A stretch of 64,000 nt of DNA from Mycolicibacterium peregrinum. GTDB taxonomy: Bacteria > Actinomycetota > Actinomycetes > Mycobacteriales > Mycobacteriaceae. Positions 45,473-55,355 of this stretch are shown here, piece after piece. The position numbers were made by a program, and so were the translations under genes. Position 1 is the first letter of the stretch. Each line of letters begins with the position of its first letter. The stretch is taken from positions 1 through 64,000 of the forward strand of contig NZ_LZSY01000020.1 of NCBI RefSeq assembly GCF_001665625.1, given 5' to 3'. The notes below the pieces were generated by a model, which was not told the DNA's origin, searched no databases, and worked only from the letters and a program-made list of their open reading frames with translations.

Positions 45473-46864
45473 TCAGATTCTCAGTTCGATGTCTGGACTG
45501 TCATTGGGGTCGATCTCACCAATCACTGGTGGAGCGACATTACCGAGATCACCGACGATTTCGTCGCCTTGATCCGAGGTGTGCAGGAACGCGGCGGCAT
45601 TGTGTCCACTGCCGTCCACTCCAGCCTTGCCGGCACCGTGGCCGGCGCCCATCATTCCGGCGCCGCCGCCCATACCGCCGCCCGCGCCGCCGGAGACACC
45701 CGCCGCTTTGACGGCAGCAGGCTGGACAGAAGAGGGCGATTCGGTGGTAGGCATCGAGACCGGCGTCATGCTGCGGGTCGGCGCGACCGGAGATGGGCCG
45801 CCGGCCCCGCCGTGCACGCCACCACCACCGCCGCCGGCCTTGGAGATCGGCGCCATACCTGTGACGCCGTTGTTGGTTGGGTTCGACGTCGGACTGTCCG
45901 TCGGGGACCCAGCGGCATCACCGAGGCTAGAGGCCAGGCTGGTGGCAGTTTCGATGCCGCTCTGCGCGGCGCCGGTGATGGCCTCCATACCGGACGACAA
46001 ACCTTCAGTCGCCATCTGCATCATCGAGGTGCCCAAACCGGTCGCCACCTTGATCATCGGGCTGATCATCGAGGTGGCCGCCGTCGGAGCCTGGGCGAGC
46101 GCGGTCGGCGCGCCGATCGCCGTGGCCTCAGCACCCTGCGCGGCCAGAGTGGCCTGCAGTTCGGTGATGCACTCGGTGGTCATCGTGGTGGCCTGGGTGG
46201 CTGCCTCGACGGCGGCCGCCTGGCCCCACGGAAAGATGATGTTGGGGCCGATCGCCGCGATCTTGGCGTTGTACTCGTCAATGATCTGCAGCAGCCGAGC
46301 CTGAGCTTGCTGCACGTCCGCCGTAGCCGTCGAGACGTTGGCGCCCAGGCCCGCCGACTGCGATGCCACCGTGGCCCCGTTGGCCAGCGTTTCAGCAGTC
46401 TTGGTGCCCGCGGAAGTCGCCGACTCACCCGACCATAGGCTTTCCATCGAGCCCATCGCCTCTTGAACCGAACTGGCAGCGGATTCGAACGCCTTTGAGA
46501 TGCCCTCGAACATCTTCGACGGGTCGAGGGCATCGAAGACCCCGGTCCCGAGGGTGCCGAGCGCATCGAGCACCGGTTGGATCATCGCGCTGGGATCCAT
46601 CGGGTTGGTCGAACCCGGCTGCCCTTCTGGAGGAGGCCCGCCCGGAGGCGGCGCACCGTTGGGCACCGGCTCCATACCGAACCTGCCGAGAATGTCCTGG
46701 ACCGGCTGATTCAGATAGTCCGCAAGGTTCTGTTCCTGCGCATTGATGAACGGTGCAGGATCGAACGCCGAGGCGGGCGCGCTACTCCCGGGGTTGGTCG
46801 GAGTGAACGGGGCCGACGGGGGTGCCGGCGTCGGATTGCCCGGCGGCGACGGTGTAGACGGCAT
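45473..46864 (-). CDS. EspE/EspA-like secreted protein
   Basis: The protein has 463 residues. A Pro-rich lead is followed by a helical Ala/Thr/Ser-rich region (about residues 100-290, MFEGISKAFESAASSVQEAM, QARLLQIIDEYNAKIAAIGP). A Gly/Pro/Ser-rich tail ends NVAPPVIGEIDPNDSPDIEL. The companion of 97 residues upstream looks like EspF/EspC, so I read this as the EspE/EspA-type partner. Such pairs are ESX-1-dependent, capsule-associated proteins. The two genes are 3 bases apart. Confidence 0.75.
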   Translation of the reverse strand: MPSTPSPPGNPTPAPPSAPFTPTNPGSSAPASAFDPAPFINAQEQNLADYLNQPVQDILGRFGMEPVPNGAPPPGGPPPEGQPGSTNPMDPSAMIQPVLDALGTLGTGVFDALDPSKMFEGISKAFESAASSVQEAMGSMESLWSGESATSAGTKTAETLANGATVASQSAGLGANVSTATADVQQAQARLLQIIDEYNAKIAAIGPNIIFPWGQAAAVEAATQATTMTTECITELQATLAAQGAEATAIGAPTALAQAPTAATSMISPMIKVATGLGTSMMQMATEGLSSGMEAITGAAQSGIETATSLASSLGDAAGSPTDSPTSNPTNNGVTGMAPISKAGGGGGGVHGGAGGPSPVAPTRSMTPVSMPTTESPSSVQPAAVKAAGVSGGAGGGMGGGAGMMGAGHGAGKAGVDGSGHNAAAFLHTSDQGDEIVGDLGNVAPPVIGEIDPNDSPDIELRI

Positions 46865-46867
46865 GGG

Positions 46868-47161
46868 TCAGCCGAAGGACGCGTCCGTGGCCGCCGTGGT
46901 GACCTTGGTCACTTCGGTCGTGGCACCGATCATCACATGGTTGAAGCCGACACTCAGCGTCTGCATCAGGTTGGTGGCCATGCCGGGCAGGAACCCGGGC
47001 AGATAGGCAGCCACTCCGATCGGGCCGACGGCCGTGCACACCGCGCTGCTCATACCGGCTACATCGGCGCTGCCGGCCGCCTGGATCATCGTCCCTGCGG
47101 CGGTTTGGGCCGCGTTGATCCCCTCAAGAAACCCTGGAACCACATTCATGGCGTCTGACAT
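46868..47161 (-). CDS. EspF/EspC-like protein
   Basis: The protein has 97 residues. The N-terminus NVVPGFLEGI resembles the EspF motif VVPSFLK, and the size and Ala/Gly/Thr-rich helical makeup fit the EspC/EspF (DUF2580) family. It is the first gene of the leftward substrate operon and has GGGGAGGGG before the ATG. It should pair with the EspE-like product. The YxxxD/E tail of EspC is absent. Confidence 0.7.
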   Translation of the reverse strand: MSDAMNVVPGFLEGINAAQTAAGTMIQAAGSADVAGMSSAVCTAVGPIGVAAYLPGFLPGMATNLMQTLSVGFNHVMIGATTEVTKVTTAATDASFG

Positions 47162-47215
47162 CGTTAACCCCTCCCCGGTAACCGCTACTGACTGCGGCTT
47201 TTAGCTTCTATAGGA

Positions 47216-47221
47216 ACTATA
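47216..47221 (-). promoter_or_regulatory. Candidate -10 box of the substrate operon
   Basis: On the minus strand TATAGT lies 55 bases before the EspF-like ATG, in a locally AT-rich patch of a GC-rich window. A matching -35 at normal spacing is not clear. Confidence 0.35.
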
Positions 47222-47295
47222 ACCCGAGCCCTGCGGGTCAGCTAACACAAGTTTTTGTGCCCCTGCTAGTCCCATCATCGACGAGCAAACGCACA

Positions 47296-47679
47296 TCACT
47301 CCTCCGGCAAACTGACGTCGGGCCGGGGTTCAGGTGTAACCGTTGTCCCGTCCCACCTTGTCAAAGGGGTTTGCTGAAGAGTTGCAAAGCGGCTGTTGAA
47401 CTCCTTGACCAGGAATTTCTGCCGATCCAACGCCGTCTTGGCGGCTGCCTGGGCAGTTTCGATGATCAAATTCGCCAGTCCCTCGGGCCCATGGCGGTAG
47501 GCGTTCTCGCCGAGCCAGAGACCGGTAAGTGTTCCGACTCCGTCAACCTCGACGCTCACCGACTGGTCCCGGCTGGTAACCCGAGCCGAAATCGTCTTGA
47601 GGTGCTCGTTCATCGCCTGCATGAGATCGCGCTGTTTGACGATCCGGGCGATCACCGAATTCGCGAGGCTGCCGCTCAT
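47296..47679 (-). CDS. YbaB/EspL-like protein
   Basis: The protein has 127 residues. Two helices flank a beta segment, SRDQSVSVEVDGVGTLTGLW, and the second helix ANLIIETAQAAAKTALDRQK is typical of the YbaB/EbfC fold, as in EspL of ESX-1. EspL helps stability of ESX-1 substrates such as EspE and EspF, and this gene lies just upstream of the EspF/E-like genes. It overlaps the stop/start of the gene before it (ATGA). Confidence 0.75.
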   Translation of the reverse strand: MSGSLANSVIARIVKQRDLMQAMNEHLKTISARVTSRDQSVSVEVDGVGTLTGLWLGENAYRHGPEGLANLIIETAQAAAKTALDRQKFLVKEFNSRFATLQQTPLTRWDGTTVTPEPRPDVSLPEE

Positions 47680-47999
47680 ACCGACCTCATCCAGCTGGCG
47701 GGCGGATCCTCGTCGTCATCCCCACGCAACGCGGCCTCGGCCGCGGCGAGCTCTTCCTCTGTTGTCAGATCGAAACCCCGGACCACCTCGGAGCTGAATC
47801 CGCGCTCGGCCAGTTCACGCCGGTGCGCCACCTGCGCCCGTTTTGACGACAGCTGGCACAGCGCCAACAGATCCTGCGCCAGATCCTGCGGCGCCCGGGA
47901 AAAAGCGCGTTGGCTGAACTTGAGCCGGATGGGCAAGCCGCGTTCCGTCGTCAACACCTGAATATCGCCGTCAGGGGACCTCACCGGTCGGATTTCCAT
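47676..47999 (-). CDS. Small ESX-associated protein of unknown function
   Basis: The protein has 107 residues. I chose the second of two ATG codons (47999), because the GGGGG stretch is at proper spacing from it; the ATG at 48005 is too close. It reads MEIRPVRSPDGDIQVLTTER, then RLKFSQRAFSRAPQDLAQDL and an acidic end. Coupled to the EspL-like gene, it may be its partner. I do not recognise a family. Confidence 0.6.
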   Translation of the reverse strand: MEIRPVRSPDGDIQVLTTERGLPIRLKFSQRAFSRAPQDLAQDLLALCQLSSKRAQVAHRRELAERGFSSEVVRGFDLTTEEELAAAEAALRGDDDEDPPASWMRSV

Positions 48000-48162
48000 C
48001 CCCATACCCCCATCAGTTTGGCTGCCAACTTCCTGTCAACCGTCTCGTTGTCAACTTAGTACAATCACCGGAGGCCAAGCTGCACCAATTAATCCGCTGG
48101 GGGCTGCGTTGCCGATTCCGCACAAAACCAGCGATTGGGGGACGAAAGATGGGGATCCACGG

Positions 48163-49980
48163 ATGAGTGGTGGGACCAGGGATGCACAACGTGTGTTCGA
48201 TGCGGGCGTGCTGTCCCTCGGTATAGCGATCGACGGGTTGGAGACCGAGCGCGACGTGCAGTACGCCGCACTGGCGTTCAAGCGTGCCACCGAGTACGAC
48301 CCCGACATGTGCGATGCCTGGCTCGGCCGGGCCGCAGCCGGCGAATCGACCCCCGAGGTGATCCATCACCTGCATCGCAGCAGCAAGAATTTGGCACGCG
48401 AGCAGCGCAGGCTGGGCCTGCCACCCCGCACTTTGGGCGGGCGCTTCCAGACCGGGCTGTACCTCGACTACACGCTGAGCTCACTGACCGAGGTCTACCT
48501 CGCGTATGCCGCGGGCATGATTCAGGGCAAAGATTTCGGCGAGGCCGAGAAAACTCTCGACGAACTCGCAGAGCTGCGGACGACCATGCCTGACGACTCG
48601 GCCTCCGACGACATCTGCGCGTACATCCGTGGCGTCCTGCATTTCACCACGCAGCGTTGGCCCGACGTGCTGACCGCGTTGGCCTCCTCCGCGCAGTTCA
48701 CCGACGAGTACATCGCGGCCGGTGCACACCTCATGGTCGGTTCGGCCTGTGCCCAGATGGGCATGTTCGGTGAGGGATTGCGCCGTTTGGATCAGGCGAT
48801 CGAGGGGCCGATCCCGGCGGCAAGTCGTGCCGCCGAGTTCTGCAAGGGCCTGACGCTGCGGGAGATGGGCAAAGAGCCAGAGGCCAGAGCGATCTTCGAG
48901 CGGATCTACAGCGAGGAACCCGGCTTCGAAGCCAACTACGCCGCCCTCAACGATCCCAAGTACCGACTGATCGTCACCTCCAAGGAGATCATCGACTCCC
49001 GTAGTGACAAATGGGATCCGGCGTCCGCCCGCAGCGCGGCGGATTTCGACGCCGAGTCACTGACCGAGCGAGGCAACGAATACCTGCGCGCGGCTCAGGA
49101 CGAGCTGGATCGCCAAGTCGGCCTCGCAGACGTGAAGCTCCAGGTGGCCAAACTCCGGTCGGCTGCGCGACTGGCGAAGGTGCGCGAGGACAAGGGGCTG
49201 ACCACCGCATCGCGCAGCTTGCACCTCGCCTTCACCGGCCCCCCGGGCACCGGTAAGACCACCATCGCCCGCGTTGTCGCCCAAACCTATTGCGGCCTGG
49301 GCTTGTTGAAGACCCCGGCGGTGATCGAAGCGAAGCGTCAGGATTTCGTGGGTCAGCACCTGGGCAGCACCGCGATCAAGACGTCGGCGCTGATCGATAC
49401 CGCGATGGACGGCGTGCTGTTCATCGATGAGGCCTACACCCTGATTCAGACCGGCCTGTCCGGCGGAGACGCATTCGGCCGCGAAGCCGTGGACACGCTA
49501 TTGGCCCGCATGGAGAACGACCGCGACCGACTTGTGGTCATCATCGCCGGCTACGACGCCGAGATCGACCGGTTCCTGGCCTCCAACGAGGGTTTGTCGT
49601 CTCGGTTCACAAAGCGAATCCGGTTCGCCTCCTATACCCCGCCCGAGCTCGGCGATATCGGCAGGCTCACCGCCAGATCGCGCGATTCGGACCTGAGCGC
49701 AGAAGCCCACGACGAGCTCGTGTCGGTCTGCACCCGGCTGTATGAGCAGCAGTCGACCGACTCCGAAGGCAAGGTACGGCGCAATATCGACCTCGCAGGC
49801 AACGGTCGATTCATTCGAAACGTCATCGAATCAGCCGAAGAGGAACGCGAGTACCGACTCAGCGAAAGCCACGGCGCCGAACTGGAGTCGCTCGACGAGG
49901 ATGCGCTCATGCGGATCGAAGCCATCGATATGAAGGCAGCCATCAGCAACATCCTGCAAACATTGAACCTGCAATCTTGA
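48163..49980 (+). CDS. eccA: ESX AAA+ ATPase EccA
   Basis: The protein has 605 residues. The ATG at 48163 (MSGGTRDAQRVFDAGVLSLG) is used; an upstream TTG at 48109 is possible. The N-terminal half is a TPR-type helical domain (ALAFKRATEYDPDMCDAWLG). The C-terminal half is a CbxX/CfqX-type AAA+ domain with Walker A GPPGTGKT (359-366), Walker B FIDEAY (Asp422, Glu423) and sensor RFTKRIRF. EccA binds EspG-PPE complexes in the cytosol and is thought to release the chaperone. Its length is close to EccA2 (about 619). It is divergent from the YbaB-like gene with 163 bases between. Confidence 0.95.
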   Translation: MSGGTRDAQRVFDAGVLSLGIAIDGLETERDVQYAALAFKRATEYDPDMCDAWLGRAAAGESTPEVIHHLHRSSKNLAREQRRLGLPPRTLGGRFQTGLYLDYTLSSLTEVYLAYAAGMIQGKDFGEAEKTLDELAELRTTMPDDSASDDICAYIRGVLHFTTQRWPDVLTALASSAQFTDEYIAAGAHLMVGSACAQMGMFGEGLRRLDQAIEGPIPAASRAAEFCKGLTLREMGKEPEARAIFERIYSEEPGFEANYAALNDPKYRLIVTSKEIIDSRSDKWDPASARSAADFDAESLTERGNEYLRAAQDELDRQVGLADVKLQVAKLRSAARLAKVREDKGLTTASRSLHLAFTGPPGTGKTTIARVVAQTYCGLGLLKTPAVIEAKRQDFVGQHLGSTAIKTSALIDTAMDGVLFIDEAYTLIQTGLSGGDAFGREAVDTLLARMENDRDRLVVIIAGYDAEIDRFLASNEGLSSRFTKRIRFASYTPPELGDIGRLTARSRDSDLSAEAHDELVSVCTRLYEQQSTDSEGKVRRNIDLAGNGRFIRNVIESAEEEREYRLSESHGAELESLDEDALMRIEAIDMKAAISNILQTLNLQS

Positions 49981-51311
49981 CGCCGCCGAAGCCGGAGGAC
50001 CTGTCGAACGCGGATAAGCCGACCACGCCCATCCGCGGGATCGGTGCACCGCCGCAGAACGCGGCCCCGGCACCTGCCCCACCACAGAACCCGGCCCCGG
50101 CACCTGGACCTCCGCAGGGCGCTGCCCCGCCACCCGCGCCTCCACGGACAGCGGCCCCTGCACCTCCCCCTGCACCGCCCAGTCAACGACCAGCGCCCCC
50201 TCCGGTCACACGGGCGCCCGGTCCCCCGGGCCCACAGGTACCCCAGCAGCCTTCTGCGCGGCCATACCCGCCGCCACCTCCACCGCGGCCTGGGCCTCGC
50301 GCACAGCCGCCTGATCTCAGGCCGATTTCGACCAGCTTCACCACTGCGGAACCGGATGAACCGACCACGGTGTACAACACCCGGACCTCTTCGGAGGAGC
50401 TCGGGCTGCGCCCCCGCAAGCAGGCAAACCAGAACGGCTGGCGCAAGGTCATGAACCGCATGACCGGCGGTACGGTGAATCTTTCTGAACCGCAAGCTGA
50501 TCCGCGTACGCGGAACGCGCTGGACCGCGTGAACCAACCCATCCGTGGCGCGTACAGCATCGCTGTGCTGTCACTGAAGGGCGGTGTCGGGAAAACCACG
50601 ACGACGGTGTGCCTGGGCTCGACATTCGCCGCGAACCGGGGCGACCGCGTGATCGCGGTCGACGCCAACCCGGACTTCGGGACGCTGGCTCAGCGTGGTC
50701 CGAGTCAGACCCGCTCCACAGTTCGCGACCTATTGGCCGACCAGGAGATCTTCCGCTATTCCGACGTCCGTCGGCACACCTCACAAACCCCGAGCCGGCT
50801 GGAGATCCTGGCCTCTGAACGGGATCCGGCGGTCTCCGAAGCGTTCTCCGAGGCCGATTACCGTGCCGTGCACGACATCCTCGATCGCTTCTACAACATT
50901 ATTCTCACGGACTGCGGCACGGGGCTGACCCACTCGGCCATGAATGGCGTGCTCAACACCTCTGATGCCCTGGTGCTGGTGGCCTCGCCGGCCATCGACT
51001 CTGCCCGCAGCGCCCTCGCCACCTTGGACTGGCTGCAGCATCACGGCCACGCCAATCTGGTGCCCGACGCCACGGTGGTCCTGAGTTCGGCGCTCCCGGG
51101 ATCGGTGCCGGTCGACATCAACCAGCTGACCATGCACTTCAAGGCCCGTGTGCGCGACGTGGTGGTCATCCCATTCGACGATCACCTCGCCGAAGGCGCC
51201 GAGATCTCGATGGATCTACTGAATCGCAAGACTCGGCAAGCCTTCCTGGACCTCACCGCGTCGGTTGCCGAAGGGTTTACTCGCAACCGGCGGGCGCCAC
51301 GGTTGCGCTGA
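49977..51311 (+). CDS. espI: EspI-like MinD-type ATPase (second copy)
   Basis: The protein has 444 residues and starts with TTG overlapping the EccA stop. The N-terminal 130 residues are Pro/Ala-rich (PPQNPAPAPGPPQ) and short compared with the copy at 17889-20984. The ATPase domain has KGGVGKTTTT (Lys201 on), VIAVDANPDFGTL and IILTDCGTGL and is very like the larger copy. The size is near that of the M. tuberculosis ESX-2 protein Rv3888c (341 residues). Together with EccA, it may control use of ATP at the machine. It ends four bases before the convergent egtE. Confidence 0.88.
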   Translation: MTPPKPEDLSNADKPTTPIRGIGAPPQNAAPAPAPPQNPAPAPGPPQGAAPPPAPPRTAAPAPPPAPPSQRPAPPPVTRAPGPPGPQVPQQPSARPYPPPPPPRPGPRAQPPDLRPISTSFTTAEPDEPTTVYNTRTSSEELGLRPRKQANQNGWRKVMNRMTGGTVNLSEPQADPRTRNALDRVNQPIRGAYSIAVLSLKGGVGKTTTTVCLGSTFAANRGDRVIAVDANPDFGTLAQRGPSQTRSTVRDLLADQEIFRYSDVRRHTSQTPSRLEILASERDPAVSEAFSEADYRAVHDILDRFYNIILTDCGTGLTHSAMNGVLNTSDALVLVASPAIDSARSALATLDWLQHHGHANLVPDATVVLSSALPGSVPVDINQLTMHFKARVRDVVVIPFDDHLAEGAEISMDLLNRKTRQAFLDLTASVAEGFTRNRRAPRLR

Positions 51312-51314
51312 CGA

Positions 51315-52430
51315 CTAAGGCACCTCTCGCAACACCCCGGCGAACTGCTCCAGATCCTCAACCGTGGTGTCGACATGCGGGGAGACCCGCAGCACCGGCT
51401 TGGACATCTCGAACGGCGCCCGCGCGAGTTCGCATGCGGTGGTGACGATTCCACGCTCGGCGATCAGCCAGGCCCGCACCGCGGCGGGCTCGGCGCCGTC
51501 GGTGGGCTCCAAAGTCGTGATGGCGGTGGGCTCGTCGACGGCTTCGACCACCCGCCAGCCCGGCACCTCGGCCAGCACCTGTCGCGCGGTGCGGCCCAGC
51601 TCGGCCAGGCGGCCCCGGACGAGTTCCGGCCCAGCAGCCAGGTGTTCGCCCAAAGCGACCGAGTATCCGATGCGGGTCGCGGCGTTGTGCTCACCCTGCT
51701 CGAAGCTCTGCAGCACCGTCACCGGCACATCCCAGTCGGCGGGCGGCACCCGTCGGCGCAACTGCGCCACCAATTCGGGCCGCAGCGCCAAGAATCCGAC
51801 TCCGCGCGGGCCGGCCAGCCATTTACGCGACGACGAGTAGATCGCGTCAGGGCCGACGTTGCAGTCCAGGTGCCCGAATGCCTGCGCGGCGTCGACCACG
51901 ATGGGTACGCCCGCAGCGCGGCACACTGCGACCATCTCCGCCAGTGGCTGGGCCACCCCGCGGTGGCTGGCCAGCGCGGTGAAGTGCACCAAAGCCGGCG
52001 GATCAGAAGCGAACAGGCGGGCAACCTCGTCGACCACGACCCGGCCGTCCCCGTCGACAGGCAACGCACGCACCTGAAAACCGTTGGCGGCCATGACGGC
52101 AAGGTTCGGCCCGAACTCACCGGACAGGCACGCCAGCGTGCGCTCCCCTGTCCAACTGCCGAGCAGGAGATCGAGCGATTGGTTGGAACCCGTCGTGTAC
52201 ACCACATCGTCGGCGTTGAGGCCGGTCAGTGCCGCGACAGCGGCCCGACCCGCCGCGAGAACAGGCGCTGCTGCCTCGGCCGCCACGTACCCGCCCACTT
52301 CGGCCTCATGACGCGCATGCGCGGCGACCGCGTCGATGACAGCGAGGCTCTGGCGCGAACAGGCGCCACTGTCGAAGTGCAGGCCGGCGACCTTGGGCCG
52401 GGCGTCAGCCCACTGCTGCGCGAGACTCAT
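51315..52430 (-). CDS. egtE: Ergothioneine C-S lyase EgtE
   Basis: The protein has 371 residues and is a PLP-dependent enzyme of the class V aminotransferase fold. The cofactor Lys is in [16 protein letters not shown], and VDAAQAFGH contains the Asp that binds the pyridine. EgtE cleaves the hercynyl-cysteine sulfoxide made by EgtB/EgtC to give ergothioneine. Its start overlaps the egtD stop (ATGA). It ends the five-gene operon, in the order egtA-B-C-D-E as in M. tuberculosis. Confidence 0.95.
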   Translation of the reverse strand: MSLAQQWADARPKVAGLHFDSGACSRQSLAVIDAVAAHARHEAEVGGYVAAEAAAPVLAAGRAAVAALTGLNADDVVYTTGSNQSLDLLLGSWTGERTLACLSGEFGPNLAVMAANGFQVRALPVDGDGRVVVDEVARLFASDPPALVHFTALASHRGVAQPLAEMVAVCRAAGVPIVVDAAQAFGHLDCNVGPDAIYSSSRKWLAGPRGVGFLALRPELVAQLRRRVPPADWDVPVTVLQSFEQGEHNAATRIGYSVALGEHLAAGPELVRGRLAELGRTARQVLAEVPGWRVVEAVDEPTAITTLEPTDGAEPAAVRAWLIAERGIVTTACELARAPFEMSKPVLRVSPHVDTTVEDLEQFAGVLREVP

Positions 52431-53392
52431 TTCACCGCCAGAGACAAGCCGAAGTCACCGGCTTCATCGGTCCACCAATGGGTCTGCTGCAAACCGGCTT
52501 TCGCGAGCTCCCCGGCTACTCCGTCGGCCCGGAACTTGCAGGACACCTCGGTCAGCATCTCTTCACCGGCACCGAATGCGACGTCGAGATCCAGCGCCGC
52601 CACACGAACTTGCTGCGGCGCATCCGCGCGCAGCCACATCTCGATGCGCTCCTCGTCGGGATTCCATTTCGCCACGTGCTCGAAGGCATCGAGGTCGAAG
52701 TCGGCGTCGAGTTCACGGTTCACCACCGACAGCACGTTGCGGTTGAACGCGGCGGTCACGCCGGCACTGTCGTCGTAGGCGCTGACCAGCCGCTCGGTGT
52801 CCTTGACCAGGTCGGTGCCCAACAGCACGCTGTCACCGGGCTGGAGGGTCTCGGCCAATGAGGCCAGGAAATCCGCCCGCGGACCTGGGGTGAGATTTCC
52901 GATCGTCGAGCCGAGGAACGCCACGAGGCGCCGTCCGACGGCCGGGATCTTGCCCAGATGTTCCTCGAAATCACCACATACCGCGTCGATTTCGATGCCC
53001 GGATACTCCTGGCCGATGGCATCTCCGGCAGAACGAAGCACACTGGCGTCGACGTCGAACGGGATGAATCGGCGCAACTGGCCACCGTCGCGCATCGCGT
53101 CGAGCAGCATCCTGGTCTTCTCCGAGGTGCCGCTGCCCAACTCGACGAGAGTGTCGGCACCGGCGGCCGCCGTGATCTCCGGCGAGCGGTCGCGCAGGAT
53201 CTGCGCCTCGGTCCGGGTCGGGTAGTACTCGGGCAGCCGGGTGATCTGGTCGAACAGATCGCTGCCCACCGAATCGTAGAACCACTTGGGTGGCAGCATC
53301 TTCGGCGACTGGGACAGCCCCTCGCGCACATCGCGACGGAGCGCGGTGGCAGCGGAATCGGCCGCCAGATAGTTGGACAAGGTGAGCGTCAT
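52427..53392 (-). CDS. egtD: Histidine N-alpha-trimethyltransferase EgtD
   Basis: The protein has 321 residues. SAM-dependent methyltransferase of the EgtD family with the SAM loop [18 protein letters not shown] and substrate segments [13 protein letters not shown] and [12 protein letters not shown]. It methylates histidine three times to make hercynine, the first step of ergothioneine synthesis. Start and stop both overlap neighbours, so expression is coupled in the operon. Confidence 0.97.
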   Translation of the reverse strand: MTLTLSNYLAADSAATALRRDVREGLSQSPKMLPPKWFYDSVGSDLFDQITRLPEYYPTRTEAQILRDRSPEITAAAGADTLVELGSGTSEKTRMLLDAMRDGGQLRRFIPFDVDASVLRSAGDAIGQEYPGIEIDAVCGDFEEHLGKIPAVGRRLVAFLGSTIGNLTPGPRADFLASLAETLQPGDSVLLGTDLVKDTERLVSAYDDSAGVTAAFNRNVLSVVNRELDADFDLDAFEHVAKWNPDEERIEMWLRADAPQQVRVAALDLDVAFGAGEEMLTEVSCKFRADGVAGELAKAGLQQTHWWTDEAGDFGLSLAVK

Positions 53393-54081
53393 ACCGAACC
53401 TTTCAGTGGGGTGAGCTCGACGTCAGAGCCGGCCACGGTGACGAGGTGCCGGTCCGGGATGTCGGACCAGCCGGGATCGTCGTCGTAGGGTTCACTGGCG
53501 AGCACGACACCATCCGGCAGTGCCAGCATCGACAAGGTGTCACCCCAGGTGGTGGCGATCATACGAGAACCGTTGGCAGCCAGAATGTTCAGGCGGGCGT
53601 TCGGATCCAGCGTGCCGACTTCGACAATGGTCTGTCCCAGCGTGTCGAGCCCGCGTTCGAAGATCAGTGCGGCCAGCACCGCGCTGTCCACGGTGGATTC
53701 GGCGACGCCGGTCAATGGCAGGACCGAGCGGTCCACCACACCGTTGTGCGACAGCAGCCACTGCCCGTCGGTGAACGGCGCCGAGGCCGAGGGCTCGATC
53801 GGCATGCCGATGGTCGCCGAACGCACGGCCGCGACCACGCATCCACTGGTCAACGCCGGCGCGACCGAGGCGAACGACGCGTCGCCCCACAGCGGCTTGT
53901 CGCTGCGCCATCGACGGGGCACACCGGAGTCGAAAAACCCTGCGCCCCAACCATCGGCGTTCATCAACCCGTTCTTCTGGCGACGCGGCGCATACGACTG
54001 CACCAGCAGGCCCTGCGGAGGATCCAGCACCAGCGAGGCCACCGACCGCGGTGCGCCGAGCCACCCGATGTGCCGACACAT
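53389..54081 (-). CDS. egtC: Ergothioneine amidohydrolase EgtC
   Basis: The protein has 230 residues. The start is set at the ATG at 54081 because the class II glutamine amidotransferase fold needs Cys at residue 2 ([14 protein letters not shown]). Other signatures are [13 protein letters not shown] and LLSHNGVV. EgtC removes glutamate from the gamma-glutamyl-hercynyl-cysteine sulfoxide. It overlaps egtB by one base (TGATG). Confidence 0.96.
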   Translation of the reverse strand: MCRHIGWLGAPRSVASLVLDPPQGLLVQSYAPRRQKNGLMNADGWGAGFFDSGVPRRWRSDKPLWGDASFASVAPALTSGCVVAAVRSATIGMPIEPSASAPFTDGQWLLSHNGVVDRSVLPLTGVAESTVDSAVLAALIFERGLDTLGQTIVEVGTLDPNARLNILAANGSRMIATTWGDTLSMLALPDGVVLASEPYDDDPGWSDIPDRHLVTVAGSDVELTPLKGSV

Positions 54082-55355
54082 CAGGCGTCCCACGCCAGAC
54101 GTACACCGGAGAAGATCTGGCGCCGGATCGGGTGGTCCCAGTTGCGGAAGCTCGGGCGCAGGATGTCGGCGGACACCGCCCACGAGCCGCCGCGCAGGAC
54201 CCGGTAATCACCGTCGAAGAAGGGTTCGGTGTAGCGGTCATAGACCATCGGGGTGAAGCCGGGCCATGGCCGCAGCGGGGAGGTGGTCCACTCCCAGACA
54301 TCGCCCAACATCTGCTCGACGCCATAGGCCGACGCTCCGGCGGGATAGGCCCCCACGGGCGCGGGGCGGCGCGCCTCACCGCCGAGGTTGGCCAGCGCCG
54401 CGGTGGGTTCGGAGGTACCCCAGGGGAATCGGCGCCGGGCGCCAGCCTCCGGATCCCAGGCGGCGGCCTTTTCCCACTCGATCTCGGTGGGCAGCCGGGC
54501 TCCGGCCCACGCGGCATAGGCCTCGGCTTCGAAGAACGTGACGTGCTGGACCGGTTCGTCGGTAGGAATGGTCTCGATGTGGCCGAACCTGGTGCGGGTA
54601 TTGTCGGGCCCCCAGAACGCGGGCGCCACCAAGCCCGCTTCCTGACGATGCGCCCAGCCGCGTTCCGACCACCAACGGGACTGCTGATAGCCGCCGTCGT
54701 CGATGAACTCACGCCATTCGGCATTGGTGACCGGCACCCGGCCGATCCGGAAAGAGGCCACTTCGACAGAGTGCGGCGGACGCTCGTTGTCCAACGAAAA
54801 CGGTTCGGTCAGTTCGTCGACGCCAAGCACGAACGGCCCGCCCGGGATCAGCACCGAGGTGCCGGCCACACCAGGCCGTCCGGCGGGCAACGCGCTGCCG
54901 GTGTCGAGCAACGGTAGCCCGCTCCGCAGGTTCAGTGCCTGCAACATGGTCTCGTCGTGCTGGTTCTCGTGGCTGATGATCAGACCGAAGGTGAAGGCGG
55001 AGTCGTCGGCATCGAGGGAGTCGAGTGCATCGAGCGCCTTGGATCGCACCGTCGCGCAATAGGTTCGCGCATCCGCCGGCGGTAGCAACGGAAGGTCGAC
55101 GCGACTGGCCCGCGAGTGCACGAAGGCGTCGTACAGCCGGTCGACCTCGGGATCCAGGATGCCCGGACGGTCCGAGTTGCCGGCCCGCAGCAGCCACAAC
55201 TCCTCCTGCTGACCGATGTGCGCGAGGTCCCAGACGAGCGGGCTCATCAACGGGCTGTACTGGCGGTGCAGTTCAGCGTCGTCGAAGTCGACCAGGCGCA
55301 GGGTACGGTCCCGCGCCCGGGTGAGCTGCTGCGCCAGCGCCTCGCGTGTCGTCAA
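54081..55355 (-). CDS. egtB: Ergothioneine sulfoxide synthase EgtB
   Basis: The protein has 424 residues. Start at the TTG at 55355, which overlaps the egtA stop. The N-terminal DinB-like domain carries iron ligands in [11 protein letters not shown] and [10 protein letters not shown] (His-x3-His-x-Glu). The C-terminal formylglycine-generating-enzyme-like domain has VLRGGSW and binds substrate. EgtB joins hercynine with gamma-glutamylcysteine using oxygen. Confidence 0.96.
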   Translation of the reverse strand: MTTREALAQQLTRARDRTLRLVDFDDAELHRQYSPLMSPLVWDLAHIGQQEELWLLRAGNSDRPGILDPEVDRLYDAFVHSRASRVDLPLLPPADARTYCATVRSKALDALDSLDADDSAFTFGLIISHENQHDETMLQALNLRSGLPLLDTGSALPAGRPGVAGTSVLIPGGPFVLGVDELTEPFSLDNERPPHSVEVASFRIGRVPVTNAEWREFIDDGGYQQSRWWSERGWAHRQEAGLVAPAFWGPDNTRTRFGHIETIPTDEPVQHVTFFEAEAYAAWAGARLPTEIEWEKAAAWDPEAGARRRFPWGTSEPTAALANLGGEARRPAPVGAYPAGASAYGVEQMLGDVWEWTTSPLRPWPGFTPMVYDRYTEPFFDGDYRVLRGGSWAVSADILRPSFRNWDHPIRRQIFSGVRLAWDA

